DNA of 53,693 nucleotides from Bacteroidaceae bacterium (lineage in GTDB: Bacteria > Bacteroidota > Bacteroidia > Bacteroidales > Bacteroidaceae). Position 1 is the stretch's first letter; each line of letters opens with the position of its first letter. The translations under genes and the position numbers were made by a program. The notes under the pieces are model-generated. The model was not told the DNA's origin, did no database searches, and worked only from the letters and a program-made list of their open reading frames with translations. Below are positions 17,832 to 26,530 of the stretch, in pieces. The stretch covers positions 1-53,693 of the forward strand of contig JAFWYQ010000054.1 of NCBI GenBank assembly GCA_017517605.1, given 5' to 3'.

Positions 17832-18323
17832 TTATTGTCCGAACATGTGTTCGTTGATGAGTTTCTGGGATTTGGCCGATAGTCCCAATTTCACTATTTT
17901 GCAATAGTTTAGGATTTCATCCACCACTTCTTTGGGCATTTTACTTTTTTTCCAGATATCTATGCGGTTGAAATAATACCCTTTTAATGTCTCCTTGTCA
18001 ATGAACACTATGGCATCCTTGATTGCCTTGCGTCCCATCTCTGAATAGACTCCGTCATTATAGGTATATGTGCCATACTCGTGGGGTAAGATGGCTACTT
18101 CCCCGTCTTTCTGAAGAACAATCGCTGCACAGGCATACTCTCCGTCTGCACCGTAGTATTTGAATTGGGTATAGCCTTGAGCTTTACCGATGATTTCCTC
18201 TTCGCCTTCATACTGCATGGACTCCATGAACCATGCACCAAGGAGGTTCTTGTCTGTCGTTTGGGCTGTGATGTTACAGAAGCAAGCAACAGCCATTCCT
18301 ACCATTACGATTAATTTTTTCAT
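17832..18323 (-). CDS. Small secreted lipocalin-like protein of unknown function
   Basis: The 163-residue protein has a signal peptide ending in NITAQ. The mature part begins LLGAWFMESMQYEG and continues with alternating strands (YTQFKYYGADGEYACAAIVL, YGTYTYNDGVYSE). It closes with YYFNRIDIWKKSKMPKEVVDEILNYC. The GAW start, strand-rich middle and final W-K-K before a helix recall the lipocalin-like DUF4488-type proteins of Bacteroides. The same outline appears in the periplasmic half of the membrane regulator encoded just upstream. It has its own promoter, and the barrel gene follows 99 bp downstream. I can offer no confirmed function. Confidence 0.7.
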   Translation of the reverse strand: MKKLIVMVGMAVACFCNITAQTTDKNLLGAWFMESMQYEGEEEIIGKAQGYTQFKYYGADGEYACAAIVLQKDGEVAILPHEYGTYTYNDGVYSEMGRKAIKDAIVFIDKETLKGYYFNRIDIWKKSKMPKEVVDEILNYCKIVKLGLSAKSQKLINEHMFGQ

Positions 18324-18391
18324 GTTGCTTTAAGTTTTAAAGTAAATTTATATGACCCACCTTCAAAGTGGATAATTTGATTTTGTCGGTA

Positions 18392-18422
18392 CAAAGGTAC
18401 TGTTTTGTATCCATCGTGTCAA
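18392..18422 (-). promoter_or_regulatory. Promoter of the small secreted protein gene
   Basis: On the minus strand TTG (18422-18420), exactly 20 bp, then TACCTTTG (18399-18392). The leader to the ATG at 18323 would be about 60 nt. Confidence 0.7.
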
Positions 18423-18452
18423 CTTTTGCTGTTTGCAACTTCTTGGCATTTG

Positions 18453-18481
18453 GCCAGCAAACTTTTTGCAAATTTGCTGGC
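18453..18481. terminator. Inverted repeat at the end of the membrane regulator gene
   Basis: GCCAGCAAA (18453-18461) and TTTGCTGGC (18473-18481) are perfect 9-bp arms around CTTTTTGCAAA. It begins 2 bp after the regulator stop and lies upstream of the promoter at 18392-18422. It could therefore be a terminator or an operator for the secreted-protein gene. GTTTGCAAA words also occur upstream of the regulator at about 19576-19596. Confidence 0.5.
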
Positions 18482-18482
18482 T

Positions 18483-19535
18483 TTACAGACTGAGTACAAA
18501 ACTGTCCCATTCCTTGGAACTCCCCTTGCGTTGGAACACTTTTTGGCAGAGGCGGCTGCGGATACTGCTGATGGAACTTGTATCCTTGCTCAAGGTGACG
18601 GCCATTTCTGACGGGGATACACGTAACTTGATGAGTAGGCAGACGCGATATTCCAGTTCCGACATGTGGCAGAGTCCCAGCAGGCGGTTGGTGAATCCAG
18701 GCCAAACGGGGCGAATCTGTTGTTCCACCTCCTTCCAATCTTGCGGTTTCAGATGTTCACCAGCTGTTATGCGTCGGCGTAGAGACAGGTAGAAGTCCGA
18801 ACTGAGGAATTGCTCCTCCACTTCGGCCATGGCTTGGCGCACGGGTTGAGGGCGTTGCTCACGCTCTTCATTTATTTGGCGAAGTTGTTGTTCGATGCGT
18901 TTCTTCTTGCGGTAGATGTTTGTGGCACTGTATACGATGAACAGCACACTGAGTACGAGTATTATAATGAGGTGTGTGAGTGTGTGGTTGGCGGCTTCCA
19001 GTTGTCGTTCGGTGGTGGGCAATACAAAACGGTCGGTTCCTTGGTTGTCTCTTAGGTTTGTGGTGATGATGTTTTTGATTTCCTCTATGCGTGTTGGATT
19101 CATTTTACGTGCCGGTATCCACATGTATTTTTCACCATGGCGTTGGATGCTCATGGCCGTGTCGCCAGCAAAGGTGATGGGTCGTTTTTTCCCATTCTCA
19201 AGGTATAATGTGTTGCTTCCGCCGATGTACTTCAATGTATAATCGGTTTTTTCGATGGGGACGATGGAAACATCCGATGCTGTCATTATATCCTGCGGTC
19301 GATCAGGTTTCAGCGTAGAGATCTCGCATTCGTAGAATATACTGTCGCCTTCGTAGATGCGGCATAGCGTTGTCCCACTTCTCGAATAATCGTGTACACC
19401 GCCTGTGATGTCCACAATGTGTGTCATTATCCACGCTCCGCTCAGGTCATAACTTGTATGCTTTTCTTTTTCGTTGCAACTGGTTAGTATCAGACTGGCA
19501 ACAATCGATATCAATATGTACTTCCGCTTTTTCAT
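18483..19535 (-). CDS. Membrane-bound HTH regulator with lipocalin-like periplasmic domain
   Basis: The 350-residue protein begins with a signal sequence ending in a lipobox-like LILTSC (Cys20). A strand-rich domain follows at residues 28-145 (DLSGAWIMTHIVDITGG to HGEKYMWIPARKM). A single transmembrane helix lies at 184-205, a charged coiled coil at 208-235, and a LuxR-like helix-turn-helix region at about 285-350 (MSELEYRVCLLIKLRVSPSE). The design implies a periplasmic sensor wired directly to a cytoplasmic DNA-binding domain. ATG 19535 is preferred to ATG 19604 because it starts the signal sequence. A TAnnTTTG box ends only 4 bp before it, so the mRNA may be nearly leaderless. The likely targets are the secreted protein and barrel genes downstream. 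Confidence 0.75.
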   Translation of the reverse strand: MKKRKYILISIVASLILTSCNEKEKHTSYDLSGAWIMTHIVDITGGVHDYSRSGTTLCRIYEGDSIFYECEISTLKPDRPQDIMTASDVSIVPIEKTDYTLKYIGGSNTLYLENGKKRPITFAGDTAMSIQRHGEKYMWIPARKMNPTRIEEIKNIITTNLRDNQGTDRFVLPTTERQLEAANHTLTHLIIILVLSVLFIVYSATNIYRKKKRIEQQLRQINEEREQRPQPVRQAMAEVEEQFLSSDFYLSLRRRITAGEHLKPQDWKEVEQQIRPVWPGFTNRLLGLCHMSELEYRVCLLIKLRVSPSEMAVTLSKDTSSISSIRSRLCQKVFQRKGSSKEWDSFVLSL

Positions 19536-19539
19536 AAGG

Positions 19540-19547
19540 CAAAAGTA
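19540..19547 (-). promoter_or_regulatory. -7 box directly before the membrane regulator start
   Basis: On the minus strand TACTTTTG, with TTG 22 bp upstream inside GATTGGG. It sits 4 bp from ATG 19535, so transcription would start at or next to the start codon. Confidence 0.45.
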
Positions 19548-19721
19548 GTTGTTTTCTTCGTGAATTGCCCAATCGGGAGTTTGCAAATTGTTTGCAAACT
19601 TCATGTCAGATAAAATGTGTGTTGATTTTCAGCGGCTTATATTTCTTGAAAAATCACCTTGGACGTGTGCACTAACCCGTTTCATCAGAATGATTCTTTT
19701 ACCTTTCTCACCCCCTCTCCC

Positions 19722-22250
19722 TCAGCATGGATCGACATCGAAGTAGATGACGCACGAGCGGAAGCGGGCATCGGCCAGCATCCGTTCGCGGATGAGGCTG
19801 AGCTGCTGGCGCACCTTGAGGAGCGAGGCGGAGGTCTCCATCTTGAGCATGAACTTGCGGATGTAGAAGGTTTGCACGCGTGCCACGGGTGGTGCATCGG
19901 GTCCAAGGATGCGGTCGCCGAAGACGAGGCGCAGATGGGTGGCCATCTCGCGGGCAAGGGTGTCCACGAGGTCGGCCTGCCGATGTTTCAAATAGATATA
20001 GACAAGGCGGTGGTAGGGTGGGTAACGGAAGAGGAGCCGTTCGGCCAGCTGGTCGTCGTAGAGGCTTTGGTAGTCGTTGGCCACCACTTGGTGGATAACG
20101 GGTGCCTCTTTGCTACGGGTCTGCAGCACCACCAATCCCTGCTTGTGCTTGCGCCCTGCACGTCCTGCCACCTGTGCCATCAGTTGGAAGGCGCGTTCGT
20201 GCGAACGGAAGTCGGGGAAATTCATCATGGTGTCGGCATCGAGGATGCCTACCACGCTCACGTGCTCGAAGTCGAGACCTTTGGAGACCATCTGTGTGCC
20301 GATGAGGATGTCTGTGCGATGGTGCTGGAAGTCGTGGATAATGCGCTCGTAAGCCTGCCGTGTGCGGGTGGTGTCCAAGTCCATGCGTGCCACGCGAGCG
20401 TCAGGAAAGAGTTGTTGGATGCTCTCCTCGATGCGCTCGGTGCCGAATCCGCGGTGGCGAATTTCTTCGCTTTCGCAAGCGGGGCATCGGGTGGGCAACT
20501 GGTAGGTATATCCGCAATAGTGGCAGGTCAGTTGGCGGAGGCCGTGGTGGTAGGTAAGGCTCACGTCGCAATTCTTACACCGTGGCACCCATCCGCACGT
20601 CTTGCACTCCACCATGGGGGCAAAGCCGCGTCGGTTTTGGAAGAGAATAACTTGCTCGTTTTGCTCCAAGGCCGTGCGGATGTATCCCAACAGAGTAGGC
20701 GAAAAGGGACCCGTCATGCGTTTCTTGTGGCGGAGTTCGGCAATATCCACCACCTCTATTTCGGGCAATTGGATGGATTGATGACGTTGGGTGAGGGCGA
20801 CGAGGCCATACTTTCCCGTCAGTGCATTGTAATAGCTTTCGATGCTGGGTGTAGCCGTGCCGAGGAGCACCTTGGCGCTCTGCATGGCGGCCATTACGAG
20901 AGCAGCGTTGCGGGCATGGTAGCGTGGTGCGGGATCCTGTTGCTTGTAACTGTTCTCGTGCTCTTCGTCCACAATAATCAAGCCTAATTGGCGGAAGGGG
21001 AGGAATACTGATGAGCGCACACCGAGGATAATGTCGTAAGGCTCTGTAGAGAGTTGCTTCTGCCAGATTTCCACTCGTTCGGCATCGGGAAACTTTGAGT
21101 GATAGATGCCTAACCTGCAACCAAACACGCGCTTCAATCGTTCGGTAATCTGTGTGGTAAGGGCTATTTCGGGCAACAGATAGAGCACCTGCTTATTCTT
21201 CTTCAGCGCCTGTTCGATGAGGTGGATGTATATCTCCGTCTTTCCACTGGAGGTCACACCATGAAGGAGGCAGATGTTCTTTTCCTCAAAGCATTGGTTG
21301 ATTCGTTCGAAAGCTTTCTGTTGGTGGACATTCAGTGCATTCAGGGGGAGGGTGTCTGTGGTTGCCTCCCTCTCCAATCGGCCTATTTCGTGGGTGTATT
21401 GTTCGAGGATACCTTTCTCAATCAGTTGGTTGAGTACGGCGGGAGCCACTCCTGCCTGCTCGAGCAACTCTTTCTTGCTCACGCTTTCTGCCTCCATTTT
21501 GAGGAAGGCCATTAGTAATTGTTGTTGCTTAGGAGCACGTTTTAGGGAGTCGAGGATGGAGCGGAGAGAAGCAAACGAAGGGTGGGGAGTAAAGCGTGAA
21601 GAATCTTGCTCCGTATGGTCGTCAGAAGTTAAAGACAAATGTGCCGTTTCACTATTGGAGTCTTCACTTCTACACTCCTTGATTCTTATCCTCACCTCCA
21701 CTTTTGGCTTGTAAGTGCGCTTTACTTCTTCTTTCACAAAAATGGCCTCTTTGGCAAGGAGGGCATTGATGGCAGGGAGGGCATTCTTGATGCCTGTCTC
21801 TTTTTCAATGGAGGCTACTGTACACTCTTTTTTATGTCCTAACTGAAGAAAAATTTTCTCCTCGCTGGGAGTGAATTTTTCGCTCATGGGGGAAAAATCG
21901 GGATTGATTTCCACCAATGTCTCGCTCTCCAATTTCATGCCTGAGGGGAGTGCGGCCTTATAGACATCGCCCAAGGTGCAAAGATAGTAGTCGGCCACCC
22001 ATTGCCAGAATTTCAGTTGCTCGGGGGTGACAATGGGATGAGGGTCGAGCACCTCTGTGATGGACTTCACCGTGTATCCTCCCTCGGGTGCCGTGTCGTG
22101 CAAACGGATAACTATGGCCGTGTAATACCTTTTCTGTCCGAAGGGTACGATAACACGACTTCCCACTTGCACCTCATTCGCCATATTGGCAGGCAACAGG
22201 TAGGTGTAGCTATTGGCTAAGGGTAGGGGGACAATGACGTCGGCGAACAT
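19722..22250 (-). CDS. priA: Primosomal protein N' (PriA helicase)
   Basis: The 842-residue protein restarts stalled replication forks. The N-terminal 3'-DNA-binding domain (FADVIVPLPLANSYTYLLPA) is followed by a helicase with Walker A GVTSSGKTE, the DEEH box in VDEEHENSYKQQDPAPRYH, and motif GTATPSIES. The zinc-binding insertion of paired Cys is intact (CKTCGWVPRCKNCDVS and CHYCGYTYQLPTRCPACES). Residues at about 190-245 form a Ser-, Asp- and Glu-rich linker (RSEDSNSETAHLSLTSDDHT) that looks longer and less ordered than usual. Its DNA shares an 11-mer with the word array upstream. The 186-bp gap 19536-19721 holds nothing else I recognise. Confidence 0.95.
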   Translation of the reverse strand: MFADVIVPLPLANSYTYLLPANMANEVQVGSRVIVPFGQKRYYTAIVIRLHDTAPEGGYTVKSITEVLDPHPIVTPEQLKFWQWVADYYLCTLGDVYKAALPSGMKLESETLVEINPDFSPMSEKFTPSEEKIFLQLGHKKECTVASIEKETGIKNALPAINALLAKEAIFVKEEVKRTYKPKVEVRIRIKECRSEDSNSETAHLSLTSDDHTEQDSSRFTPHPSFASLRSILDSLKRAPKQQQLLMAFLKMEAESVSKKELLEQAGVAPAVLNQLIEKGILEQYTHEIGRLEREATTDTLPLNALNVHQQKAFERINQCFEEKNICLLHGVTSSGKTEIYIHLIEQALKKNKQVLYLLPEIALTTQITERLKRVFGCRLGIYHSKFPDAERVEIWQKQLSTEPYDIILGVRSSVFLPFRQLGLIIVDEEHENSYKQQDPAPRYHARNAALVMAAMQSAKVLLGTATPSIESYYNALTGKYGLVALTQRHQSIQLPEIEVVDIAELRHKKRMTGPFSPTLLGYIRTALEQNEQVILFQNRRGFAPMVECKTCGWVPRCKNCDVSLTYHHGLRQLTCHYCGYTYQLPTRCPACESEEIRHRGFGTERIEESIQQLFPDARVARMDLDTTRTRQAYERIIHDFQHHRTDILIGTQMVSKGLDFEHVSVVGILDADTMMNFPDFRSHERAFQLMAQVAGRAGRKHKQGLVVLQTRSKEAPVIHQVVANDYQSLYDDQLAERLLFRYPPYHRLVYIYLKHRQADLVDTLAREMATHLRLVFGDRILGPDAPPVARVQTFYIRKFMLKMETSASLLKVRQQLSLIRERMLADARFRSCVIYFDVDPC

Positions 22251-22305
22251 ATTGCTGATTTTTTATTTTTTACGAGTTAGAGGAGTTAAAGGGAGATTTT
22301 CTTTA

Positions 22306-22475
22306 AGGAGTGTAGGAGAGTCTTTAGGAGTGTAGGAGTGACGCTTCGCTTAGTAGTGTAGACGATAGTGCTGCTTGCGTGGTGTCTTTTTCTTGAACGC
22401 AGAGACGCAGAGTTTTTTTCATTGCTAAAACTATTGTCTACACTCCTACACTCCTGCCTCCTACACTCCTTATAA
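22306..22475. repeat. GGAGTGTAG word hairpin with a CAGAGACGCAGAG insert
   Basis: GGAGTGTAGGAG words and TAGTGTAGACGATAG on the left face CTATTGTCTACACTCCTACACTCC words on the right. A CGCAGAGACGCAGAG stretch sits inside the loop. It fills most of the gap between priA and the HD-protein gene. Confidence 0.82.
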
Positions 22476-22487
22476 GAAAACTCCTTA

Positions 22488-24545
22488 TTACTTCCTCAAC
22501 TCAGGATAACTGATTCTTGTGTGATACACCGTCTTCAGTCGCTCTTTGAACACACCCTTCACGATTTCGATGTCGCGGAAGGTGATGGGGCATTGGCGGA
22601 AGGCTCCGTCGGCCATCTGTGTGTCGATAAGTTTCTCCACCAAGTTGCTGATGCTCTCCTCAGTGTATTCTGCCAGGCTTCGCGAAGCGGCCTCTACTGC
22701 ATCGGCCATCATCAGGATAGCCTCCTCCTGCGTGGCAGGGTTGGGGCCAGGGTAGGTGAAGAGGCTCTTGTCCACCTCCACGTCAGGGTGGGCATTCTGC
22801 TCGCTGATGTAGAAGTATTTGGTCATACCCACACCATGGTGGCTGCTGATGAAGTTGCGTATCACCTTGGGAAGGTTGTGCTTGTCGGCCAACTTCAATC
22901 CGTCGGTCACGTGGCTGATGATGATGTGTGCACTTTCGGCAAACTCCAACGTGGTGTGAGGATTCACACCCGACTGGTTTTCAGTGAAGAATACAGGGTT
23001 CTCAATCTTGCCGATGTCGTGGTAGAGTGCACCTGTTCTTACCAACTGGCTGTTGGCACCTGTGGCGCGTGCAGCCTCAGCGGCAAGGTTGGCCACTTGC
23101 AACGAGTGTTGGAAAGTGCCTGGTGCCACCTCCGACATCTTGCGGAGCAGCGGGGTGTTGATGTTGGAAAGCTCCACCAATGTCACGTTGCTGGTAAAGC
23201 CGAACATCTTTTCCAACATGAACAATAATGGATAGATGAACAACAACAGCAAACCGTTGACGGCCAACGAAATGTACATGCTGGTGTCCAACTTCGTCAA
23301 GTCATCGGTGTGGATGAGTTCGTATGCAAAGTAAACCAACATCATCGAGAGAGTTATCAACAAAGCCGCACGTAGCAGTTGCGAGCGTTGCGACAATTCG
23401 CGTAAACTATAGATACCCACCAATCCGCCGATAATTTGTACGAGGAGGAATACGTAGGGGTAGCGGAGCGCAATGGAGCAGAGCAACAACATGATGATGC
23501 TCGACATGAAGGCCGTGCGCGAATCCATGAACACCCGCACAATGATGGGAGCCATGGCGTAGGGGATGATATAGACATTGAGGATGCTATGAGTCACCAT
23601 CAGCGACGTGAGCACAGGGAAGAATACGATGATGCCCATCAGTAGAAGAATGGTGCGCTTGCGGTCGTAGTAGTCGCGACGGAAGAGGTCGAGATAAAAG
23701 AGGAAGCAGGCGATAATGATAGAGACAAACAAAATCTGTCCGCCCAATGTCAACCGCTTTTGGGTGTTGGTGCCGCTACGCTTGTCCAACTCCTTGCTCA
23801 ACGAGTTCAGGATGTCGTAAGTACGCTGGTCGATAATCTCTCCACGGTCGATAATCTTGGTGCCGTTGATGACCATGCCGCTACTCCACGAGATGCTCGA
23901 AAGCAGGTCTTCGCGTGCCGCATCCGACTTCTCCTTGTCGTATGCAATGTTGGGGGTCAGGTAATTGTGCAAGTTGCCTTGTTGCAGGATGTGCCGCTTG
24001 TATCGGGCAGTGTCAGCATTGATTAGTCTTTCGTATGCCTCCTTCTCCGTCAGTAGGGCGCTGGTGTTGACAACTCGTGCCGAATTGTCCTCAACCATCA
24101 TCACTGAAGAGATGCTGTCTGCACGCAATTGCCTCAGTTCATCTGTAGGGATAATGCCTTGGTGGTAAATCTGTTGCAAGGTTTGCACCACATGGTTGTA
24201 GTAAGACCCTTCGTATGCGATATGGGAACTTCCCGTGCGGTAGTCCTTGCGGAATTTGGCCAATTGCTCTTCCACCACCTTTTCATTCATGGTGTAGTAG
24301 GGACGGAATTGCTTCAACACACTGTCCTGCTCCTGCTTCACAGTGGCCTCGTCCTTGTAGATAGGGAAGTCGAACGAGGCAATCAGTTGGCCGTATCGCC
24401 AAGGGTGGTTCAACTCGAACTGATAGGCATAGTTCTGCTCTCGCGGAAGGAAATAGACTACAATGGCAATGGCGGCCAATGCAATGCTGGCTCTATATAC
24501 TATGCCCATACGGGTCAGCGGACGAGGATTGTTATATCTGCTCAT
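22488..24545 (-). CDS. PgpH-type 7TM-HD phosphohydrolase (likely c-di-AMP phosphodiesterase)
   Basis: The 685-residue protein has one N-terminal membrane helix (residues 15-33). An extracytoplasmic 7TMR-HD extracellular domain follows to about residue 265, then a cluster of seven hydrophobic segments (about 275-470) and a C-terminal HD domain. The HD motifs are visible: TFQHSLQVANLAAEAA, GALYHDIGKIENP and HIISHVTDG. Proteins of this design, such as Listeria PgpH, degrade cyclic di-AMP at the inner membrane. The assignment rests on domain order and the intact HD motif. It is transcribed toward priA, with a word hairpin on each side. Confidence 0.88.
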   Translation of the reverse strand: MSRYNNPRPLTRMGIVYRASIALAAIAIVVYFLPREQNYAYQFELNHPWRYGQLIASFDFPIYKDEATVKQEQDSVLKQFRPYYTMNEKVVEEQLAKFRKDYRTGSSHIAYEGSYYNHVVQTLQQIYHQGIIPTDELRQLRADSISSVMMVEDNSARVVNTSALLTEKEAYERLINADTARYKRHILQQGNLHNYLTPNIAYDKEKSDAAREDLLSSISWSSGMVINGTKIIDRGEIIDQRTYDILNSLSKELDKRSGTNTQKRLTLGGQILFVSIIIACFLFYLDLFRRDYYDRKRTILLLMGIIVFFPVLTSLMVTHSILNVYIIPYAMAPIIVRVFMDSRTAFMSSIIMLLLCSIALRYPYVFLLVQIIGGLVGIYSLRELSQRSQLLRAALLITLSMMLVYFAYELIHTDDLTKLDTSMYISLAVNGLLLLFIYPLLFMLEKMFGFTSNVTLVELSNINTPLLRKMSEVAPGTFQHSLQVANLAAEAARATGANSQLVRTGALYHDIGKIENPVFFTENQSGVNPHTTLEFAESAHIIISHVTDGLKLADKHNLPKVIRNFISSHHGVGMTKYFYISEQNAHPDVEVDKSLFTYPGPNPATQEEAILMMADAVEAASRSLAEYTEESISNLVEKLIDTQMADGAFRQCPITFRDIEIVKGVFKERLKTVYHTRISYPELRK

Positions 24546-24561
24546 GGTTCTTTATATTCTA

Positions 24562-24722
24562 TGAGTTTTTGAGTTCTGAGTCTTGAGTTCGTCCACTGTA
24601 GGGGCATCCCCTTGTGGGTGCCCACACTCAACGCATGGCAAACCGCTATCGGGCAACCACAAGGGATTGCCCCTACGGTGGACGTAATCATAACTCATAA
24701 CTCAGCACTCAAAACTCAGCAC
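24562..24722. repeat. Long GAGTTCTGA hairpin with GTAGGGGCA inner arms
   Basis: Outer words TGAGTTTTTGAGTTCTGAG pair with AACTCATAACTCAGCACTC words. The inner arms GTCCACTGTAGGGGCATCCC and GGGATTGCCCCTACGGTGG form a strong stem. The loop holds a CGCATGG core (24632-24638). It spans most of the 323-bp gap between the divergent HD-protein and gltX genes. Confidence 0.85.
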
Positions 24723-24834
24723 TTTTTATCGATTAACGGTGCTAAAGTACAAAAAAAAACAATAGACGACCCCTTTTTATAGAGTTAAACCGCTACTTCT
24801 ACCCATTTTTTTACTCTAATTCAGGAAAAAGCCG

Positions 24835-24842
24835 TATTTTTG
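24835..24842 (+). promoter_or_regulatory. -7 box of gltX
   Basis: TATTTTTG matches TAnnTTTG and lies 26 bp before the gltX ATG. The -33 region is only T-rich, without a clear TTTG. Confidence 0.45.
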
Positions 24843-24868
24843 CCGAAAAATTATACAGTTTTATCAAT

Positions 24869-26431
24869 ATGGCAGAAAGAAAAGTGAGGGTACGCTTTGC
24901 GCCAAGCCCTACTGGTGCGTTACATATTGGAGGTGTACGCACAGCGTTATATAACTATTTGTTTGCCCGTCAGCATGGCGGCGAATTCATCTTCCGTATC
25001 GAGGATACCGACTCCAACCGCTTTGTCCCTGGTGCTGAAGAATACATCATCGAATCATTCAAGTGGTTGGGCATCAAGTTCGACGAAGGTGTCAGCTTTG
25101 GTGGCAACTATGGCCCTTATCGCCAAAGTGAGCGTCGCGACATCTACAAGCAATATGTAAAAGTGTTGCTCGATGCAGGCAAGGCATACATGGCTTTCGA
25201 TACACCTGAGGAGCTGGATGCCAAGCGTGCCGAGGTGCAGAACTTCCAGTACGATGCCTCTACCCGTATGTCGATGCGCAACTCGTTGGCCCTCCCCAAG
25301 GAAGAGGTGGAGCGCCTGTTGGCCGAGGGTCACCAGTATGTGGTGCGTTTCCTTATCCAGCCGGGCGAGGAGGTGCATGTCGATGACCTTATCCGTGGCG
25401 ATGTAGTCATCAACTCGTCTATCCTTGACGATAAGGTGCTCTATAAATCAGCCGATGAACTCCCCACTTACCACTTGGCCAATATCGTTGACGACCATTT
25501 GATGGAAGTCTCTCACGTTATCCGTGGCGAAGAGTGGTTGCCCTCAGCTCCCCTGCATGTGTTGCTCTACCGTGCCTTCGGTTGGGAAGACACCATGCCC
25601 CGCTTTGCCCACCTTCCCTTGTTGCTCAAGCCCGAAGGTAACGGCAAGCTCTCCAAGCGCGATGGTGACAAACTCGGCTTCCCTGTATTCCCCCTCGAAT
25701 GGCACGACCCCAAGAGCGGCGAAGTCTCTTCAGGTTATCGCGAAGCCGGCTATCTGCCCGAAGCAGTCATCAACTTCTTGGCTCTGCTTGGATGGAACCC
25801 TGGCAACGACCAGGAAATCATGTCGCTCGACGAGATGGTACAGCTCTTCGACCTCAGCAAGTGCTCCAAGAGCGGTGCACGCTTTGACTATGTGAAGGGT
25901 ATCTGGTTCAACCACCAATACCTCCTCCGCCAAGCTGACATCGATTGGGCACCCGCTTTCGACAAGATTCTACGTGCCAATGGCATCGAATCCACTCCCG
26001 AGCGCGAAGCACAGGTGGTGGCCATGATGAAGCAGAAGGTGGTTGAATATACCGACAAGTTGGGCAACAAGAAGAAACGCAACGTCAGCTTCGTGAGCGA
26101 CCTGTGGCCGCTCTGCGACTTCTTCTTCCTCGCTCCCCAAGCATACGACAAGGAGGGCGACAAGTTTATCCGCAAGAACTGGAAGGAAGGTACTGCCGCC
26201 GAGATGACGGAGTTGGCCGACCTGCTCGAAGGTTTGACAGACTTCAGTGTAGAATCCTTGAAGCAAGCCGTTGACGCATGGGCCGAAGCCGGTGACAAGA
26301 AGCCTTGGAACCCTTGGCGCGTCTGCCTTGTAGGTACAGGTCAAGGTCCTGATATGTACGAGTTGGCCGCTTTCCTCGGCAAGGTAGAGACTGTTAACCG
26401 TATGCGTAAAGCCGTAGCAATGCTTGCTTGA
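24869..26431 (+). CDS. gltX: Glutamyl-tRNA synthetase
   Basis: The 520-residue class I synthetase charges tRNA-Glu in the cytoplasm. The HIGH region reads [20 protein letters not shown] near the N-terminus. The KMSKS loop reads KLSKRDGDK at about residue 260. The acceptor-binding region and the helical C-terminal anticodon domain ([20 protein letters not shown]) are complete. The length is slightly above the E. coli enzyme, as is usual in Bacteroidales. kdtA follows after a CACAGAG hairpin. Confidence 0.96.
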   Translation: MAERKVRVRFAPSPTGALHIGGVRTALYNYLFARQHGGEFIFRIEDTDSNRFVPGAEEYIIESFKWLGIKFDEGVSFGGNYGPYRQSERRDIYKQYVKVLLDAGKAYMAFDTPEELDAKRAEVQNFQYDASTRMSMRNSLALPKEEVERLLAEGHQYVVRFLIQPGEEVHVDDLIRGDVVINSSILDDKVLYKSADELPTYHLANIVDDHLMEVSHVIRGEEWLPSAPLHVLLYRAFGWEDTMPRFAHLPLLLKPEGNGKLSKRDGDKLGFPVFPLEWHDPKSGEVSSGYREAGYLPEAVINFLALLGWNPGNDQEIMSLDEMVQLFDLSKCSKSGARFDYVKGIWFNHQYLLRQADIDWAPAFDKILRANGIESTPEREAQVVAMMKQKVVEYTDKLGNKKKRNVSFVSDLWPLCDFFFLAPQAYDKEGDKFIRKNWKEGTAAEMTELADLLEGLTDFSVESLKQAVDAWAEAGDKKPWNPWRVCLVGTGQGPDMYELAAFLGKVETVNRMRKAVAMLA

Positions 26432-26442
26432 ATTATGAAAAT

Positions 26443-26515
26443 GGAACACAGAGACACAAAGACACAGAGATTCTTGAGAAAAAGAGAACTCTGTGACTCT
26501 GTGTCTCTGTGTTTT
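26443..26515. repeat. CACAGAG word hairpin before kdtA
   Basis: AACACAGAGACACAAAGACACAGAG pairs with CTCTGTGACTCTGTGTCTC and onward, ending in TTTTT. It begins 11 bp after the gltX stop and ends 15 bp before the kdtA start. It is either a gltX terminator or part of the kdtA leader. Confidence 0.85.
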
Positions 26516-26530
26516 TAAAAAAGGGAAAAC

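Noticed and set aside
19659..20987. 442-codon plus-strand frame across the end of priA
   Set aside because: Opposite conserved PriA motifs; the translation is low in structure and His/Val/Glu-rich.
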